64,000 nucleotides of DNA, taken from Mesorhabditis belari (taxonomy: Eukaryota > Nematoda > Chromadorea > Rhabditida > Rhabditidae). The stretch's first letter is position 1. Every line of letters begins with the position of its first letter. Location of the stretch: the NCBI GenBank assembly GCA_958450365.1, contig CAUEEP010000914.1, forward strand, positions 682,001-746,000. Direction: 5' to 3'. The notes under the pieces were generated by a model that worked only from the letters and a program-made list of their open reading frames with translations, made no database searches and had not been told where the DNA came from. A program made the position numbers and the translations under genes. This document shows positions 15,001 through 29,584 of the stretch, piece after piece.

Positions 15001-17274
15001 TTGCTAAATGATGAGATTGGTTTTTTTAAATTAAGTACATTAGCTCACATTTCTGCATTTTTCTGTCGTTTTCTCAAATCAACGCCAACATCATTCCCAA
15101 AAAGCTTCTCTTGTCGAAAAAGGCGAGCGATTTCCTAGAGAAAATTTTTAAATACAGTATTTATTTCAATTGAAAAGCTTTCTCCAATAGAAAAGCTGCT
15201 TTTAGACAAAAAAATTTCATTTTTTTCGAATTTGTCAACTCTCGTATAGCAAAATGCTTTTTAAAGCTTTTTAAATCAACTTTTTAAAGACTTCTAAAGA
15301 GTTTAAATAATAGTTAAAGACTAAAAAAGCTTAATAACGTCGAAAACCCGGTAAAAATTTTAAAAAAAAGCTTATTTTTGAGCTTTTGATATACGGTAAA
15401 GAAAGTATGCACGATAACCGCATGATTACAGGCTAGATCGTTAATAAACGCTAGACAAACCTTGTATCTGCCTAGAGTATTGTAGCAGTTCACTTGGAGA
15501 CCATTGAGTGCAATGTGAAGACGGGAAACGTTGCTGTAAATTGAACATCGTTGATCCAAGTTGTGCGAGAAATGCAAAAGTGACAACTACCTAGGACTTT
15601 GTCCCTGACATGATCAGAAGTCCGACCCTAGTCCTGGCCTACAATAGTGCAGTAATGTTTGGTCAGGTAAGACCGAGAGTAATCCAGGGCCCAGTTTCAC
15701 CAAAAAAACACCAATTATAGCATTTAGCAAAGTTCAATTTCTAGCTCCAATGCGCGACTTATAATTTTACTCTACCACTTTTGTTAGAAAGTTTTTTCTG
15801 AGTATTTTGAACCGAAATATGATAATAATCATAACGTTAATTTTTGCTAAATTTAGCAGTTCATGAAACAGTTCAGGCCCAGTTCAGATCAGAGCCAAGT
15901 TTGACAATCAAATTTGTCACAAACCTCTTAAAATCGACCCTTCTCCCAGCAATTGGCCACCAATACGAGAAAATCACCCATCCATCGTTGATCTTTATCG
16001 AGAAATCATCACAAATGTAGACAAAATCTGAAACGGTTTTCAATTTTTAGATCCATTTTCATAGTAGACTTTGTACGCACTTCTAAACATCAATTTCCCA
16101 GCTAAAAATGAGATTGAAATCGAACCGAGCCGGATCGTCGCCGTATTTCCCATAAAGCGAAGGAATCTGAGAGTAAAAATTGTTCAAAAAAATTGTAAAT
16201 AACCCCTTTCTGAGACACTGGATCTTGAACTCACTTGGTTAATAGAAAGGCAACCAATGGTCCGATGCATCGCGAGAAATAGTATGTGAGAAAGATCATA
16301 AGAGTCATGAAGAGAACAAGGGCAAAGATGAACACCCAAAACGAGACCTGCAAATGCGGTTCGTTTATACGTAGAGTGTGTTCCTCGTGTTTAAATAATT
16401 TGAATAAATTTGCACAAATAAATTTTTAAATCGATTAAAAGTCAATTGTATTAATTGGTGCATATGCGAATGAAATGGGCTGAATATCTTTTACGTATGA
16501 ATCGCACTATATATGGAACGCGTTAATGTTTTTCACTTGTTTTTCTTAACGCTTCTTACTATTAGTTCGTTCTTCTTACTCTATGCTTCTTTCTTTTACT
16601 CTTTCTTTTCAATTGAATAACTTTTATTCTAGATTAACTGCTAGCCCAAAAAACAGCTGCGATTTAAACGATTTGCGATTTATTTTATTATAAATAAGAT
16701 TTACCTAAGACATTATACTGGCTGTAAATAATTTATCCCGCGAATTTCCTCCGGGTCTAAATCTAAATCCGAAAAAATACTTAGCAAGATGTTAGAAAAG
16801 ATGCAGCTACCTCGCACTACTGAGAAAAAACATCTACAAATGATGAATGAAAAGTTTATATTTACATTTAAAGAGATTTTTATAGCTAAGGTTGCCTTCT
16901 TGAAGCGCAGGCTTTAAAAAGCGCATTAATCACGAGAAAACACACTCTATTTATAAGCTTACAGATACGCTACATATTGTTATCTAACACATGTCAAATA
17001 TCAGAAAACTACTGCGCCACTTGGGTAAATGGGTCCAGCTTTGGCTTACTAGCTTAAAAGTCTTAGACCAGGCTTATCAGAGACCAAACCAGTCATATCT
17101 GGCCTAGAGTTGGTTTACCAGCAGGTCTGAACCTGGTGCATAGACTCGTCTAACCGATGAAGAACGGTGATTAGTATCACTTACTTTATCCGGATTAATC
17201 TCCTCTCCATAATTGATGCCGACTTTCAACGAGTCATTCGTTCCACCTTGGAAGACCACGGTTTCATCGGGCAT
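1..17274 (-). CDS. lpd-3: Bridge-like lipid transfer protein 1 (BLTP1/Tweek/LPD-3), N-terminal part, runs off left edge
   Basis: Members of this family are very large (about 4000-5000 residues) proteins that form a hydrophobic groove moving phospholipids between the ER and other membranes. Exons seen: 17185-17274 (start codon, 30 residues); 16235-16347 (hydrophobic segment starting VSFWVFIFALVLFMTLMIF, the ER anchor); 16081-16166 (ends LGSISISFLAGKLMFR, typical of the family start); 15925-16027 (DDFSIKINDGWVIFSYWW); about 14150-14240 (DEPPRTMGDGFSVVQ); 14042-14121; 13858-13963 (FSYGPWAEAQRFKMYSFFFP); about 9470-9586 (NEYAWLMEV); about 9310-9410 (ending at ICQHG); about 9130-9290; about 3838-3937 (LLLTPLGLEALDKLL); about 800-930 (MARPLEMTGRNEFPIFEAIS); about 369-498; about 200-345. 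The order matches the human protein up to about a third of its length. Phases agree across the exons checked. Many further small exons between these were not placed. The introns hold the repeats listed separately. Confidence 0.9.
75..131. repeat. Near-perfect palindrome in a GTAC-rich tract
   Basis: Arms of about 26 bases (GTACATGGTGCCAGTACGTA and on) are separated by only a few bases. The surrounding 1-190 is built from loose GTACTATGTAC and CCAGTACGTAC repeats. It lies just downstream of an lpd-3 donor. Confidence 0.75.
960..1345. repeat. Inverted pair of tandem arrays (AGAGCTCTCGATTAAGCT units)
   Basis: About seven units of roughly 20 bp (GAGAGCTCTCGATTAAGCTA) at 1000-1130 face about four reverse-complement units at 1232-1315. 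The outer edges are also inverted copies (CAACGGGATTGAACTC against GAGTTCAATCCTGTTG). The whole could fold as one hairpin. A direct repeat (CTTGTTCTCTATTCAGATTA, then CACATCAATTGATCCATGAT) lies at about 1170-1222 and again at 1371-1425. Confidence 0.8.
1530..1640. repeat. Tandem array GATCAAAACCA / GATCGAAACTA
   Basis: About ten 11-bp units. The open frame across it only reflects the repeat. Confidence 0.8.
1641..1755 (-). repeat. tRNA-like SINE fragment
   Basis: The minus strand shows a D-arm-like TGGTATAATGGTTAGCAC, an anticodon-loop-like CTTGGTAA and a T-arm-like GGGTTCGAGTCC. The acceptor and anticodon stems pair poorly, so it is not a working tRNA. The following AGAAGGGGTTAACT is shared with the copy near 54000. 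Confidence 0.6.
1950..2105. repeat. 10-bp tandem array AATCCTTTAG/AATCCTGTAG
   Basis: About 15 units in an lpd-3 intron. Confidence 0.85.
2512..2754. mobile_element. Foldback MITE, copy 1 (ACTACTGGACAATGAAATAT)
   Basis: A roughly 240-bp element with long inverted arms: CTACTGGACAATGAAATATG on the left is mirrored at the right end near 2725-2750. A second copy lies at 3204-3431. It encodes nothing. Confidence 0.75.
3050..3165. repeat. 13-bp tandem array CAATTGACCTAGC
   Basis: About eight units, plus variants, in an lpd-3 intron. Confidence 0.8.
3204..3431. mobile_element. Foldback MITE, copy 2 (ACTACTGGACAATGAAATAT)
   Basis: Same family and orientation as 2512-2754. The right arm breaks off after TTTTCAAATATG instead of reaching the mirrored terminus, so this copy is truncated. 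Confidence 0.7.
3960..4340. repeat. 8-bp tandem array CCAGAAAT/CTAGAAAT
   Basis: About 45 units. On the gene (minus) strand they read GATTTCTGG/GATTTCTAG, so many copies of TTTCTAG, a 3' splice-site-like string, lie in the sense direction. The array starts about 20 bp after an lpd-3 donor (GGCAAAG|GTGAGAGG) and ends shortly before the exon carrying LLLTPLGLEALDK. Confidence 0.9.
5376..5924. mobile_element. MITE with ATTGGGTTGGTGAATTGAAA termini
   Basis: The left terminus ATTGGGTTGGTGAATTGAAA is mirrored by TTTCAATTCACCAACCCAAT at the right. Internal sequence is also symmetrical (CCATTTTGGTGTCAATGGAA against TATTGACACCAAAATGGGTT). TA flanks both ends. A lone copy of the terminus lies just outside at about 5288-5330. 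The ends resemble mariner termini; no transposase is present. Confidence 0.75.
5926..6098. mobile_element. Small MITE abutting the previous one
   Basis: GGGTTGCCCAGTTATGAATG at the left faces GCATTCATAACTGGACAATC at the right across about 170 bp. Confidence 0.55.
6495..6770. repeat. 14-bp minisatellite TATCTAGAGTACAA with palindromic ends
   Basis: About 18 units, nearly all identical. Flanks CAGTACACCGCTAGAT on the left and ATCTAGCGATGTACTG on the right are inverted copies of each other. Confidence 0.85.
7357..7808. mobile_element. Foldback element (GGGACAAATGCGACC) with flanking duplication
   Basis: Two nearly complementary arms (about 7387-7570 and 7598-7780) carry GCGCAAATGTCCAG, AAGGTCGCATTTGTCCC and, centrally, GCCCAAATTTGACGTGTCAG. 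The outer sequence AGTTTTCGAT.ATATTGATGA occurs at 7357 and again at 7781. Related elements are at 29585-30040 and possibly 41791-42022. Confidence 0.75.
8755..9130. repeat. Low-complexity AGCTTAGCTT/AGCTTCAGCTT array
   Basis: A 5-6 bp motif repeated for about 370 bp in an lpd-3 intron. Confidence 0.85.
11258..11340 (-). repeat. tRNA-like remnant in lpd-3 intron
   Basis: The minus strand reads CGTGGCCAAGTGGTTAGTGC (D-arm-like) and later TAGTTCGAGCCC (T-arm-like). The anticodon stem does not pair and the spacing holds a T run. Read as a decayed tRNA or tRNA-derived SINE. Confidence 0.5.
11840..12120. repeat. Tandem array GATGATCTA / GATGATTA
   Basis: About 280 bp of 8-9 bp units in an lpd-3 intron. 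Confidence 0.85.
12535..12705. repeat. Tandem array AGGACTAAGTAGGATTGCAT
   Basis: Irregular units of about 10-20 bp directly next to an lpd-3 exon. Confidence 0.75.
13075..13165. repeat. Tandem array AGTAAGCTGAGTAAGCTACA
   Basis: About three 30-bp units. The sense (minus) strand contains CTTACTTAG, a splice-acceptor-like string. Confidence 0.75.
14327..14612. mobile_element. Foldback element ACCGTATTTCTTCGAATAGA
   Basis: The left arm 14327-14455 and right arm 14482-14612 are almost perfect reverse complements (ACCGTATTTCTTCGAATAGA; CATTTTCCAGCTCTATAGCA) around a loop of about 25 bp. It lies in an lpd-3 intron and encodes nothing. Confidence 0.8.
16375..16950. mobile_element. MITE with AGAGTGTGTTCCTCGTG termini
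   Basis: AGAGTGTGTTCCTCGTG on the left faces CACGAGAAAACACACTCT on the right, about 570 bp apart, in the first lpd-3 intron. Relatives of this terminus occur at 41163, near 41470 and at 44137. Confidence 0.65.
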
Positions 17275-17958
17275 TTTCGAGTATTGTTGGGTCCGCCAAA
17301 AAAGTATAAAAATATAGCTCAATGAAGGTGGTTCAGAACGTTCACATTCACCTAAATATAAGATTTAATTCAGGCAAGCACTAAGGAAATTTTGATTAAA
17401 ATTGAGAAAAAAAGACCGGGAATAAACAAAGTTTCTCCCTATAATTCCCAATTGAAATTCTTAAAAAATATTATCAAAAATGAGTCATCGATTTCCAGAA
17501 ATAAAAAAAAAGAAAAACAAAACGATCGCTCTTTTCACCTTCAACAATTACACGCTATTATTCAAATCCCCAAGTGACAAACTATAAGCCGAAGAAAGAC
17601 TACGGTAGGTGGGGCGTAAAAAGCTGAAAACAAGCTTTCAATCAGAGATGCCCACCCGACCGGGACGTCCCGTCCCGTAGAGATGAGTTTCGGGACGGAA
17701 TTATACATCGCCGATTAACCAGAGTATCAATTTTCAACCAAGAAAACATATTAACTGACTGCTAAGGTACACCATTTGTCTTCAAAAACAAAAAATTCAA
17801 AACAATTCCCTTCAACCCAAAATTTATTTCTCAGCCTCCCAAAAACAATAAATTATCGAGTAAAACTTAGAGTTAAAGATTAAATGTACCATCCGAATGC
17901 GTTAATCGGACTGTACAATCATTAAGAAAATGATGAGAACAATCCAATTTTGTTTGCC
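17275..17958. other. Intergenic, upstream of lpd-3
   Basis: Should hold the lpd-3 promoter. A short GC-rich palindrome-like tract (GGGACGTCCCGTCCCG) lies near 17665. No coding signal was recognised. Confidence 0.5.
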
Positions 17959-18589
17959 TTAAACGATCCAATTCGCGTTGAGTTGACTGGCGGTGAGCTA
18001 AAAAAAGGGTAAATTACCAAAAACATCAGCGGATTATGAAAAACAACCAGCCACTCACCTTACTCAAAAGCAATTCCCCTTTCTTGCTTTCCTTTTTGTC
18101 GCTCAATGCATTCATCTGTTCAATCGGTCGTCTTTTCTCAAGAATTCTTCTCGCATTCATTTCCGTTATCCCATTTTTCCATCCATTTCTTTCCACATCG
18201 TTCATGCTCATCGTCTTGTTGATCGGCATGCGGCGAGAGGCTTTGTGAATCTAAAAACAATTGTATTATGAATGATTCCAAAGTTGAAATGTAATTGAAC
18301 CAAATCAAATAGGTTTTTGATCCCTTGAGCCAGTATAAGCTTTATTGAAAGTTATTCAGAGTCAATTCTGTTCTTCAACTTAATAACATCATAGTCTTAA
18401 CACATCTCAAACGTTATCACCTCGAAGCAAGATTAACATTTTGTTTTTTCTCAACGAATTAAGCTACTCTACTTGTCTCATCGCGTTTGGAGTTGGACAG
18501 AAAAAGATCGTTTCGCCTCTTCTCGCTTTCATTTCGGCGATTTGCTTTGTTGTAATCGGTGATGAAGACGTAGTTTCACATTCACGCAT
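17959..18589 (-). CDS. Unrecognised 115-residue protein, 3 exons
   Basis: I do not recognise this gene. Three phase-0 exons join cleanly: 18473-18589 (39 residues, MRECETTSSSPITT...), 18059-18250 (64 residues) and 17959-17997 (LTASQLNANWIV then stop). The start ATG lies 2 nt behind a splice acceptor (TTTTCTCTAG), which fits spliced-leader trans-splicing at that site. The middle of the protein is rich in Lys, Arg, Asn and Met; there is no membrane segment. The exon model is supported by three matching phases but not by homology. It could instead be the 3' part of the gene at 18781-19113, but that join puts these exons out of frame. Confidence 0.5.
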
Positions 18590-18780
18590 TCCTAGAGAAA
18601 ATAGATAATATTTCTAACAATCAGATGCTCAATTTTAACACCTTTTAGTGTACTACATCAGAAATTTGCGTTCGCAGTACTAAAAAATGTAGAAACTGCT
18701 GAATTCTAAATGTAAATAGTATTTAACCACACTAGAAGCTTTTTTATCCAAGAATATAAATGATCAAGGTATTACTCTAC

Positions 18781-19113
18781 CTGATCCCAGACCGATGGCA
18801 ATTTACATAGCGAAACTGACTGTTGGAACTGACCGGTGGATGATTCGGCGGTGTGCAACGAAATGCTCGGTTTCTCCGTCTTTTCATCCTCTTCCACATT
18901 CTCGTCAAACTCCTTCTTTTTGCCTCCACAGGTCAACAAAATTGTAGGAAAAATGAGAAGCATCAGAACACTAAACAACGAGGAAACAACTCAATATACA
19001 AAAACTGGTTACCCATAAATAAAGATCGACGAATTGACGAATAGATGCGCCAATTGAGAACCTAAATATTGCAAATATGAACGAGCTGTGATCAAGCCGA
19101 AAACGTAATAATG
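18781..19113 (-). CDS. Possible membrane protein, C-terminal exons only
   Basis: Two exons (19013-19113, then 18781-18970, with matching phase 2) read HYYVFGLITARSYLQYL, a hydrophobic stretch around SSIFIYGVLMLLIFPTIL, a basic GGKKK stop-transfer, then an acidic tail with EENVEEDEK-like composition. A donor follows at WDQ|GTAGAG. It could be the last membrane spans of a multi-pass receptor or transporter. No upstream exons were identified and the downstream join is unclear (in phase it gives a short tail ending QQSKSPK). Family unknown. Confidence 0.3.
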
Positions 19114-20084
19114 CTACTTTTACATCAAACCTAAAATCGTGACCTTTTCTACCGCTAGCAACTTGAAATTATTCAAAAACCCTTACCAAATAGGCAAACT
19201 TGCGCGAATCGTATCATTGGGAATTTTTCTCGGAAAACTTTGTGCTTCAAAGCGACTTCTGAATTTTGATAGTCTTAACGTTAACCAAAATGAGAGATAT
19301 TAGACACCTCAAAGTATTAGGCTGTCCAGAAAGTCTTTTCGTACTTCCACTGGTCATGAGAAATCAAATTTTACAGTTGGAATGATGGAAAAGAGAGGAT
19401 GAACGGAACGGAGAGACATTTTTGCAGATGCTTCTCAACAAATGTCACAACATTTCACTTTGGGCTAATTGGAGAAATCGGTGAGCAAATGTTTGTTTTC
19501 TTGTCTTCGGAGTTAAAATTCAAATTTAAACCATGTACATCTGCCTGAGGGAAACATTTGGGACGCTGCAAAATCCGCTTCTTCGCCCGTTGTAAACTGA
19601 ACAAATAATCAAAATTTATTTGCGTAGAACCTTTTTACTTTCGATAAACCAAAAGTCAGAAAAAACGAGAAGACAGATCACAGGACACACATAATTGTCA
19701 CTATTCAGAAAGAAACACTGGGCCAGTAAAAATACAATTTTAAAAAGAAATTCCACTTATTATTACAATAAAACTAGATGGAATGCAAGGAAATAGCACA
19801 AATGGGAACTTTATCAATTTGCTTATTTCATCACAACAATTATGAAATTACGCCAAGTGTAGATAAAGCAACGGTCATCAAAGATAAATTAGCATAGGGC
19901 TTTGGGGAACATGCGGAGAGAAATGCACATAAACTTAGGATTTGGTGGCTACCTGTAATATGGAGAACTCAATGATTATAGAAGGGGGATCGAGCATAAA
20001 TGAACTGAGACGAGTGGCCATAACAAACTAGGAGAAACGAGGGTACTGAGCAGTTAAAATGGAGAATCAAACTTAACACTCGAA
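19114..20084. other. Intergenic, mostly featureless
   Basis: Between the tail of the preceding gene and the pmr-1 stop. Apart from the mariner-end fragment at 19316-19381 I see no coding or repeat structure. Confidence 0.5.
19316..19381 (+). mobile_element. Mariner-like end fused to a piece of pogo transposase
   Basis: TATTAGGCTGTCCAGAAAGT is a mariner-type terminus, also seen in inverse orientation at 27485-27512. It is followed at 19345-19379 by 35 bases identical to 25877-25911 of the pogo-like transposase (CCACTGGTCATGAGAAATCA...). Confidence 0.6.
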
Positions 20085-25090
<5,006 letters not shown>

Positions 25091-25185
25091 TTGGATGTAA
25101 CAAAATAAGCACTCATTTTACCTGAATAGTGAAAAAGTAGGGTTCTCTCATAAGAAAGTAAATTTTATTACCTAAAATGGTGCTC

Positions 25186-27441
25186 TAAAATTCCATAGAT
25201 AAGAGCGGTTTTCGCTAAAAAATACTTTTTTCTGAAATTTTGTTATGGATATTAATTTTTTGGTTTTTTAACCTTACGTTTTATATTTTTTATTGTAGAA
25301 ATCATGCAACGTCGCAAGTCTTATACGGCGGCTTTCAAGCTTGGTGCGGTGAAGCACCGGGATGCGCATGGAACATTAGCTGCAGCTATTCATTTTAATG
25401 TGACTGAAGGAATGATTAGAAAATGGGTTGCGGATCGGGATATCCTCGAGGAGATGCCAGCAATAAAAAAAAGCCCGGCGTTACAAAAGGCCAAGCGTGG
25501 AAGAAATTGAGGAGGAAATTTACACTTGGATTGTTCAAAAGAGAGACCATAACAGAGCAGACAAAATAAATGAGATAAGAACCAGAGCAAAGAAGTTGGC
25601 AGAAGAGCACGGTTACCACGAGTTCAAGGCATCCCCGCGTTGGTGCAGCTTATTCATGGCACGAAAAAAATTGTCGATACGAAGAAGAACAAGTGTAGGA
25701 CAACCACTGCCATGTGATCATCAGCAAAAATGTTCTTCTTTCCAGAAGTTTGTCGCAGCTGAAGCCTTAAAAATTTCTCGTCACAACTTAGGAAATGTCG
25801 ATGAAGTTCCGGTTCCCTTTGATGTCATGTATGTACAGACTGTGGATGTCAAGGGACGAGACAACATAAAAATTGATTCCACTGGTCATGAGAAATCAAA
25901 TTTTACAGTTGTACTTGGTGTGACTGCTGCTGGTGAAAAACTCAAGCCGATGCTCATTTTTAAGAAGTTGATGCCAAAAGGCAAATTCCCGGCAAATGTC
26001 ATCAGCAAAACGAATGAAAAAGGTTGGATGAATCAAGAGCTGATGAAAGAATGGATCACTGAAGTATGGAATCAGAGGCAACATTGCAATTTAGACCCTG
26101 ATCGGTTCCTTCCTCATTTTCGACTCTGCTCGTTGTCATATAACTGACGAAGTAAAGCAATTCTGCCAACAACACAGTAAAATCGCTGTAATACCAGGTG
26201 GTATGACCAAAATTCTGCAGCCGTTAGACCTAGGTACAGTCATGTGCAAAAGTCTTTTAACACTCAATTTTCTAAAAAGTTACATCGATTTTCTCTGATA
26301 AAGTTCATGGCGCTCTTTAAGCTGTCAATAGTTTTAGTTACACAAATATATGTACAATTTATTTACACAAACGATGTCGCTATACAAAACTTATTCATCG
26401 AGAAAAAATATAATTGTCAAAACACCCCTGAAAATCGTGGTGCAAAAGTCAAAAGTGCAAAATTTCAACACAAGACGAAATTAAGCTATAATCAATATTT
26501 TGTTGGTCCTCCTTTTGTCTTCATTCTTTTGTCTTCATTCTTTGTTATCAGTCAGTGTTTCATTTATCAGTCTTCATTCTTTGTTGTAATCATCGGCCGT
26601 CCCTTTTTCCTACCTCTGTGCAAATTTCCAGACGCATTCATTTTGCCATAACATGCCATAACAAGAGAAACTGTTGTGGGCGTACATCCTAAGAGGCGAG
26701 CAACGTCTTGTCGTGGCATCCCTTGTTTCCTTGCCTTGACGATCATTTCTTTAACCGGAGTTGACAAATACGCTCCTGGCATCTAAAAAAAAAAAAATTA
26801 GTACCAGTAAACAAGAAGCGGACGAAAATAAGCAAAAATTTTTTTAAGTGTTAAAAGACTTTTGCACCACGATTTTCAGGGGTGTTTTGACAATTATATT
26901 TTTTCTCGATGAATAAGTTTTGTATAGCGACAGCGTTTGTATAAATAAATTGTACATATATTTGTGTAACTAAAACTATTGACAGCTTAAAGAGCGCCAT
27001 GAACTTTATCAGAGAAAATCGATGTAACTTTTTAGAAAATTGAGTGTTAAAAGACTTTTGCACATGACTGTATCAACAAACCATTTAAGGCCAAATTGAA
27101 GGATGGATGGAAAAATGGATGGCAAACGAAGCCAATGCACATTATACAAAAAGCGGAATCAGAAAAAGAATGAGCTACCAAGAAGCAGCATTTTTGGTCA
27201 GCGAAAGTTTTTTTTCCATCTCTTCTGACACTATCATACATAGCTTTGAAAAAGCATTGTGTGATGTTGAAAATCTCAAAAACGATTTTTCCTGTATGGA
27301 TATAAACGATGATGACGATGTAGAAATTGAGAATATTAATTAAATTATTGTTACTTTTGTTGTTGTTTGGTTTTATAATAAATTAAAATATTTTTAAAAA
27401 TTTTTGCAAAAATTAAACCGCTCTTATCTATGGAATTTTAG
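25186..27441 (+). mobile_element. Decayed pogo/Tigger-like DNA transposon (Brinker-type N-terminus, DDE domain)
   Basis: Inverted ends AAATTCCATAGATAAGAGCG (25188-25215) and the mirror CGCTCTTATCTATGGAATTT (27419-27438) are flanked by TA. Coding pieces: 25304-25510 (RRKSYTAAFKLGAVKHRD, resembling the Brinker DNA-binding domain of POGK-like proteins), 25497-26147 (CENPB-like HTH then DDE domain: KFVAAEALKI, DVMYVQTVDVKG, VVLGVTAAGEKLKPMLIFKK), then ITDEVKQFC and PGGMTKILQPLDL up to 26234, and after the nested insertion INKPFKAKLK to a stop near 27342 with an acidic tail. Frameshifts near 25490 and 26110 break it. It lies just upstream of the recognised pmr-1 exons. Confidence 0.85.
26235..27072 (-). 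mobile_element. Non-autonomous Tc3-like element nested in the pogo transposase
   Basis: Long inverted ends of about 210 bp start CAGTCATGTGCAAAAGTCTT and are flanked by TA on both sides. The motif GCAAAAGTCTTTTAACAC recurs at the inner edge of the arm, like the two transposase-binding sites in Tc3 arms. An internal minus-strand piece (26567-26782) encodes only the N-terminal helix-turn-helix (MPGAYLSTPVKEMIVKARKQ), with no DDE domain. Removing it restores a continuous codon series across the insertion site. Confidence 0.88.
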
Positions 27442-27512
27442 GGCTATGGTAGTTGGTTTTAAACGGAGGTACAAAAAGGAACGAAAGGACTCTTAGAACA
27501 GCCTAATACAAA
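27441..27512 (-). mobile_element. Mariner-like end fragment
   Basis: Ends with GAACAGCCTAATA, the inverse of the terminus at 19316 (about 22 of 28 positions shared). It abuts the right end of the pogo-like element. Confidence 0.5.
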
Positions 27513-27796
27513 AGTTCGTATTTTTTGCACATTTTACAGGAAAGGTGTCAATCCACACAAAGTAGACAATCAAAAATTACTTCCAGTTAGATAAATCCTT
27601 TGAATCAAATAGTTCCGTTTCCAAAACCGTAAACGAATCAACTATTTATTTATCAATCAATAACAGATACAACCGGCACATACAAGCTAAGCGATCAACA
27701 TTTCAATCATAAACGACAAAAGCAAAAAAAGACAATCCAAACGAAATAGACCAAAAATAACAAATATATCGTTGCTTTCATTTAATTTTCTTTCGT

Positions 27797-29419
27797 TCAA
27801 TTCAGGTAATATGTTGGCATCGAGTTTCCCAAATAACCGGCCGATTGTGGAATTGCTGAATGAGGAATGGATTAGAGCGAAATTTGAATACTTTTGCTTC
27901 TCACAATTTAGTACACATTAACTTAATTTAGATGTTTAGACGTTTGCAGTACGAAATGCATTTAAGAATCAGCCCATTTTAACTTTATAAAGTAAATCTA
28001 AAGCGTAAAGTTGCGGCCAAATAGAATTTTTAGATATTTTATGAAGCGTTGGGCTCCATTCGACAACAACTTCACATCAGCTTTTGACTTACGTGGCAAT
28101 GGCCGTCTCGAGTAGTGTCCCGACGACGTAGGGCTATGCGTTTTCTGACTCGATCCCTCGGACATTTCACTGACAGTCAGTTGATCGTATTGCGAAGTGA
28201 ATTGAGCGGCGCCAAGCGGGGTTCTCTTGTAAGTGAAGCTGTCTGGGCGGAGTCTAAAAGGAACAGAAGTGACTCAACTCTTTAAACAAACCTGAAGGGA
28301 AAAGTGCTGCGCTTTTGCCCGTCTCCGGGTGGCGGTGTGCTGGGCAAATGCGGTTGTGGAGTGTTGGTGACCATCGATGGAGGAAACGATCGAACTAAAC
28401 AGAAACTATGATGCTAATTGCTTAAGAAACAAAAGTGTGGCTGACTTTGCCTAAAAATTGTTTGGCTTTACATAAAGCCATCGCAAAAGTACAAATTGGT
28501 TACAAAGTCTTAAACCATGCTTTGCCTAAAGCAAGCTCAAACACTGAATACTGGAAGCGTATAGTTTGCAAGAAAACCAAAGATAATCTGTTAGTAAAAA
28601 CTGGATTGAATTGTTTCAACTATACTCTAACTCGTATTTTACCCACCAGGATGACGATCACGAACGTAGATTTGCGGCAAATTGTGTCCCGAGTGTCGAT
28701 CGACAGCACAATGAAGGCAAACGATGCAAACGACTTGTTGTGGAGAAGCTTGACGACCCGAAACCATCGCTGACGCGATTGCATCCTCGCAACTCCGACA
28801 ACGCCTCATTTGTGCCATTGGCCAACGCTGATCACAGTCATCGCAGCGTCTAAAGGAAAACATTAATTAGTTTATTAAAGACTTCCTCATCTAAAGCTTA
28901 CTAAGTTTGCAAAGCTAAAGTTTGGCCGTAACATAGCTTAAAGTGCCATTTTCTTTTGCCCAAACTTCAAAATTCTACCTTGAGATATTTTCCATCGTGT
29001 CCCGTCGCAGAATGATCCTTTCAATCGTTTCTAAAAGCAAAATTTAACAAAGCCGAGCCCTGCTCACCCAAAAGTGCAACATTGAGTGCGAATTTCTTGT
29101 ACTTCTCCTTGCATAGTGGACATTTGCGTTTCTTCGCTTGCTCTTCGTTTGTCAAACACCGCAAACAGAAGGTGTGAGCACACGAAAGGATTTGTGGAGA
29201 GGATTGTCTAAAAATTATGGTCATTACACAAGTACAAGTTGGCAAAGCATATAAAGTAAGTAAGTACAAGTGGCCAAAATGGTTTTTATGAGCGCCAGTG
29301 TAGCGAAACAGGGCCAAAATTTTAAAAGCTTTATAAAAATAAATCCTGTACCTGGAATCGTATTGTGCCCCACAAATACACGTTGGAAGGAGACCGGCTA
29401 GCACTTCATTCGGCGACAT
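27797..29419 (-). CDS. RING finger and B-box-like zinc-binding protein (possible E3 ubiquitin ligase)
   Basis: About six exons. Exon 1 (from 29419) reads MSPNEVLAGLLPTCICG; exon 2 (about 29070-29210) has LSCAHTFCLRCL and KCPLCKEKYKKFALN, the core of a C3HC4 RING. A short exon (near 29000) carries ETIERIILRRDTMENI. The exon near 28650-28850 has CDDCDQRWP, CRSCED, VVCIVCLHCAVDRHSGH, a Cys/His pattern like a B-box. The tail is Pro/Ser rich (PHLPSTPPPGDGQKR) and ends GNSMPTYYLN. Phases agree at all joins checked. The ATG lies 14 nt after an acceptor (TATTTAG), suggesting trans-splicing. The first RING cysteine pair is C-x-C rather than C-x2-C. RING plus B-box without the remaining TRIM domains is a truncated TRIM-like layout. 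Confidence 0.8.
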
Positions 29420-29584
29420 TCGAGAAGGGGACCGCTAAATAGGAAAATGCATGATTGAAGCATTAAGATACATTGAAATAAAAAGAAAACAAAGCAAAAA
29501 ATGACAAGTACTTCTCATAATAGGTAAAATTTTAAGAAGCTAGCTACAAAATAAAACATTGCGCTTGTAAAGATAAATATTTTT

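Noticed and set aside
18781..19113. Rhodopsin-type GPCR C-terminus
   Set aside because: The SSIFIYG stretch loosely recalls TM7, but no NPxxY motif or other spans were found; left as an unassigned membrane protein.
28435..28863. Plus-strand ORFs of 80-112 codons
   Set aside because: Antisense to the B-box exon of the RING gene; no motifs.
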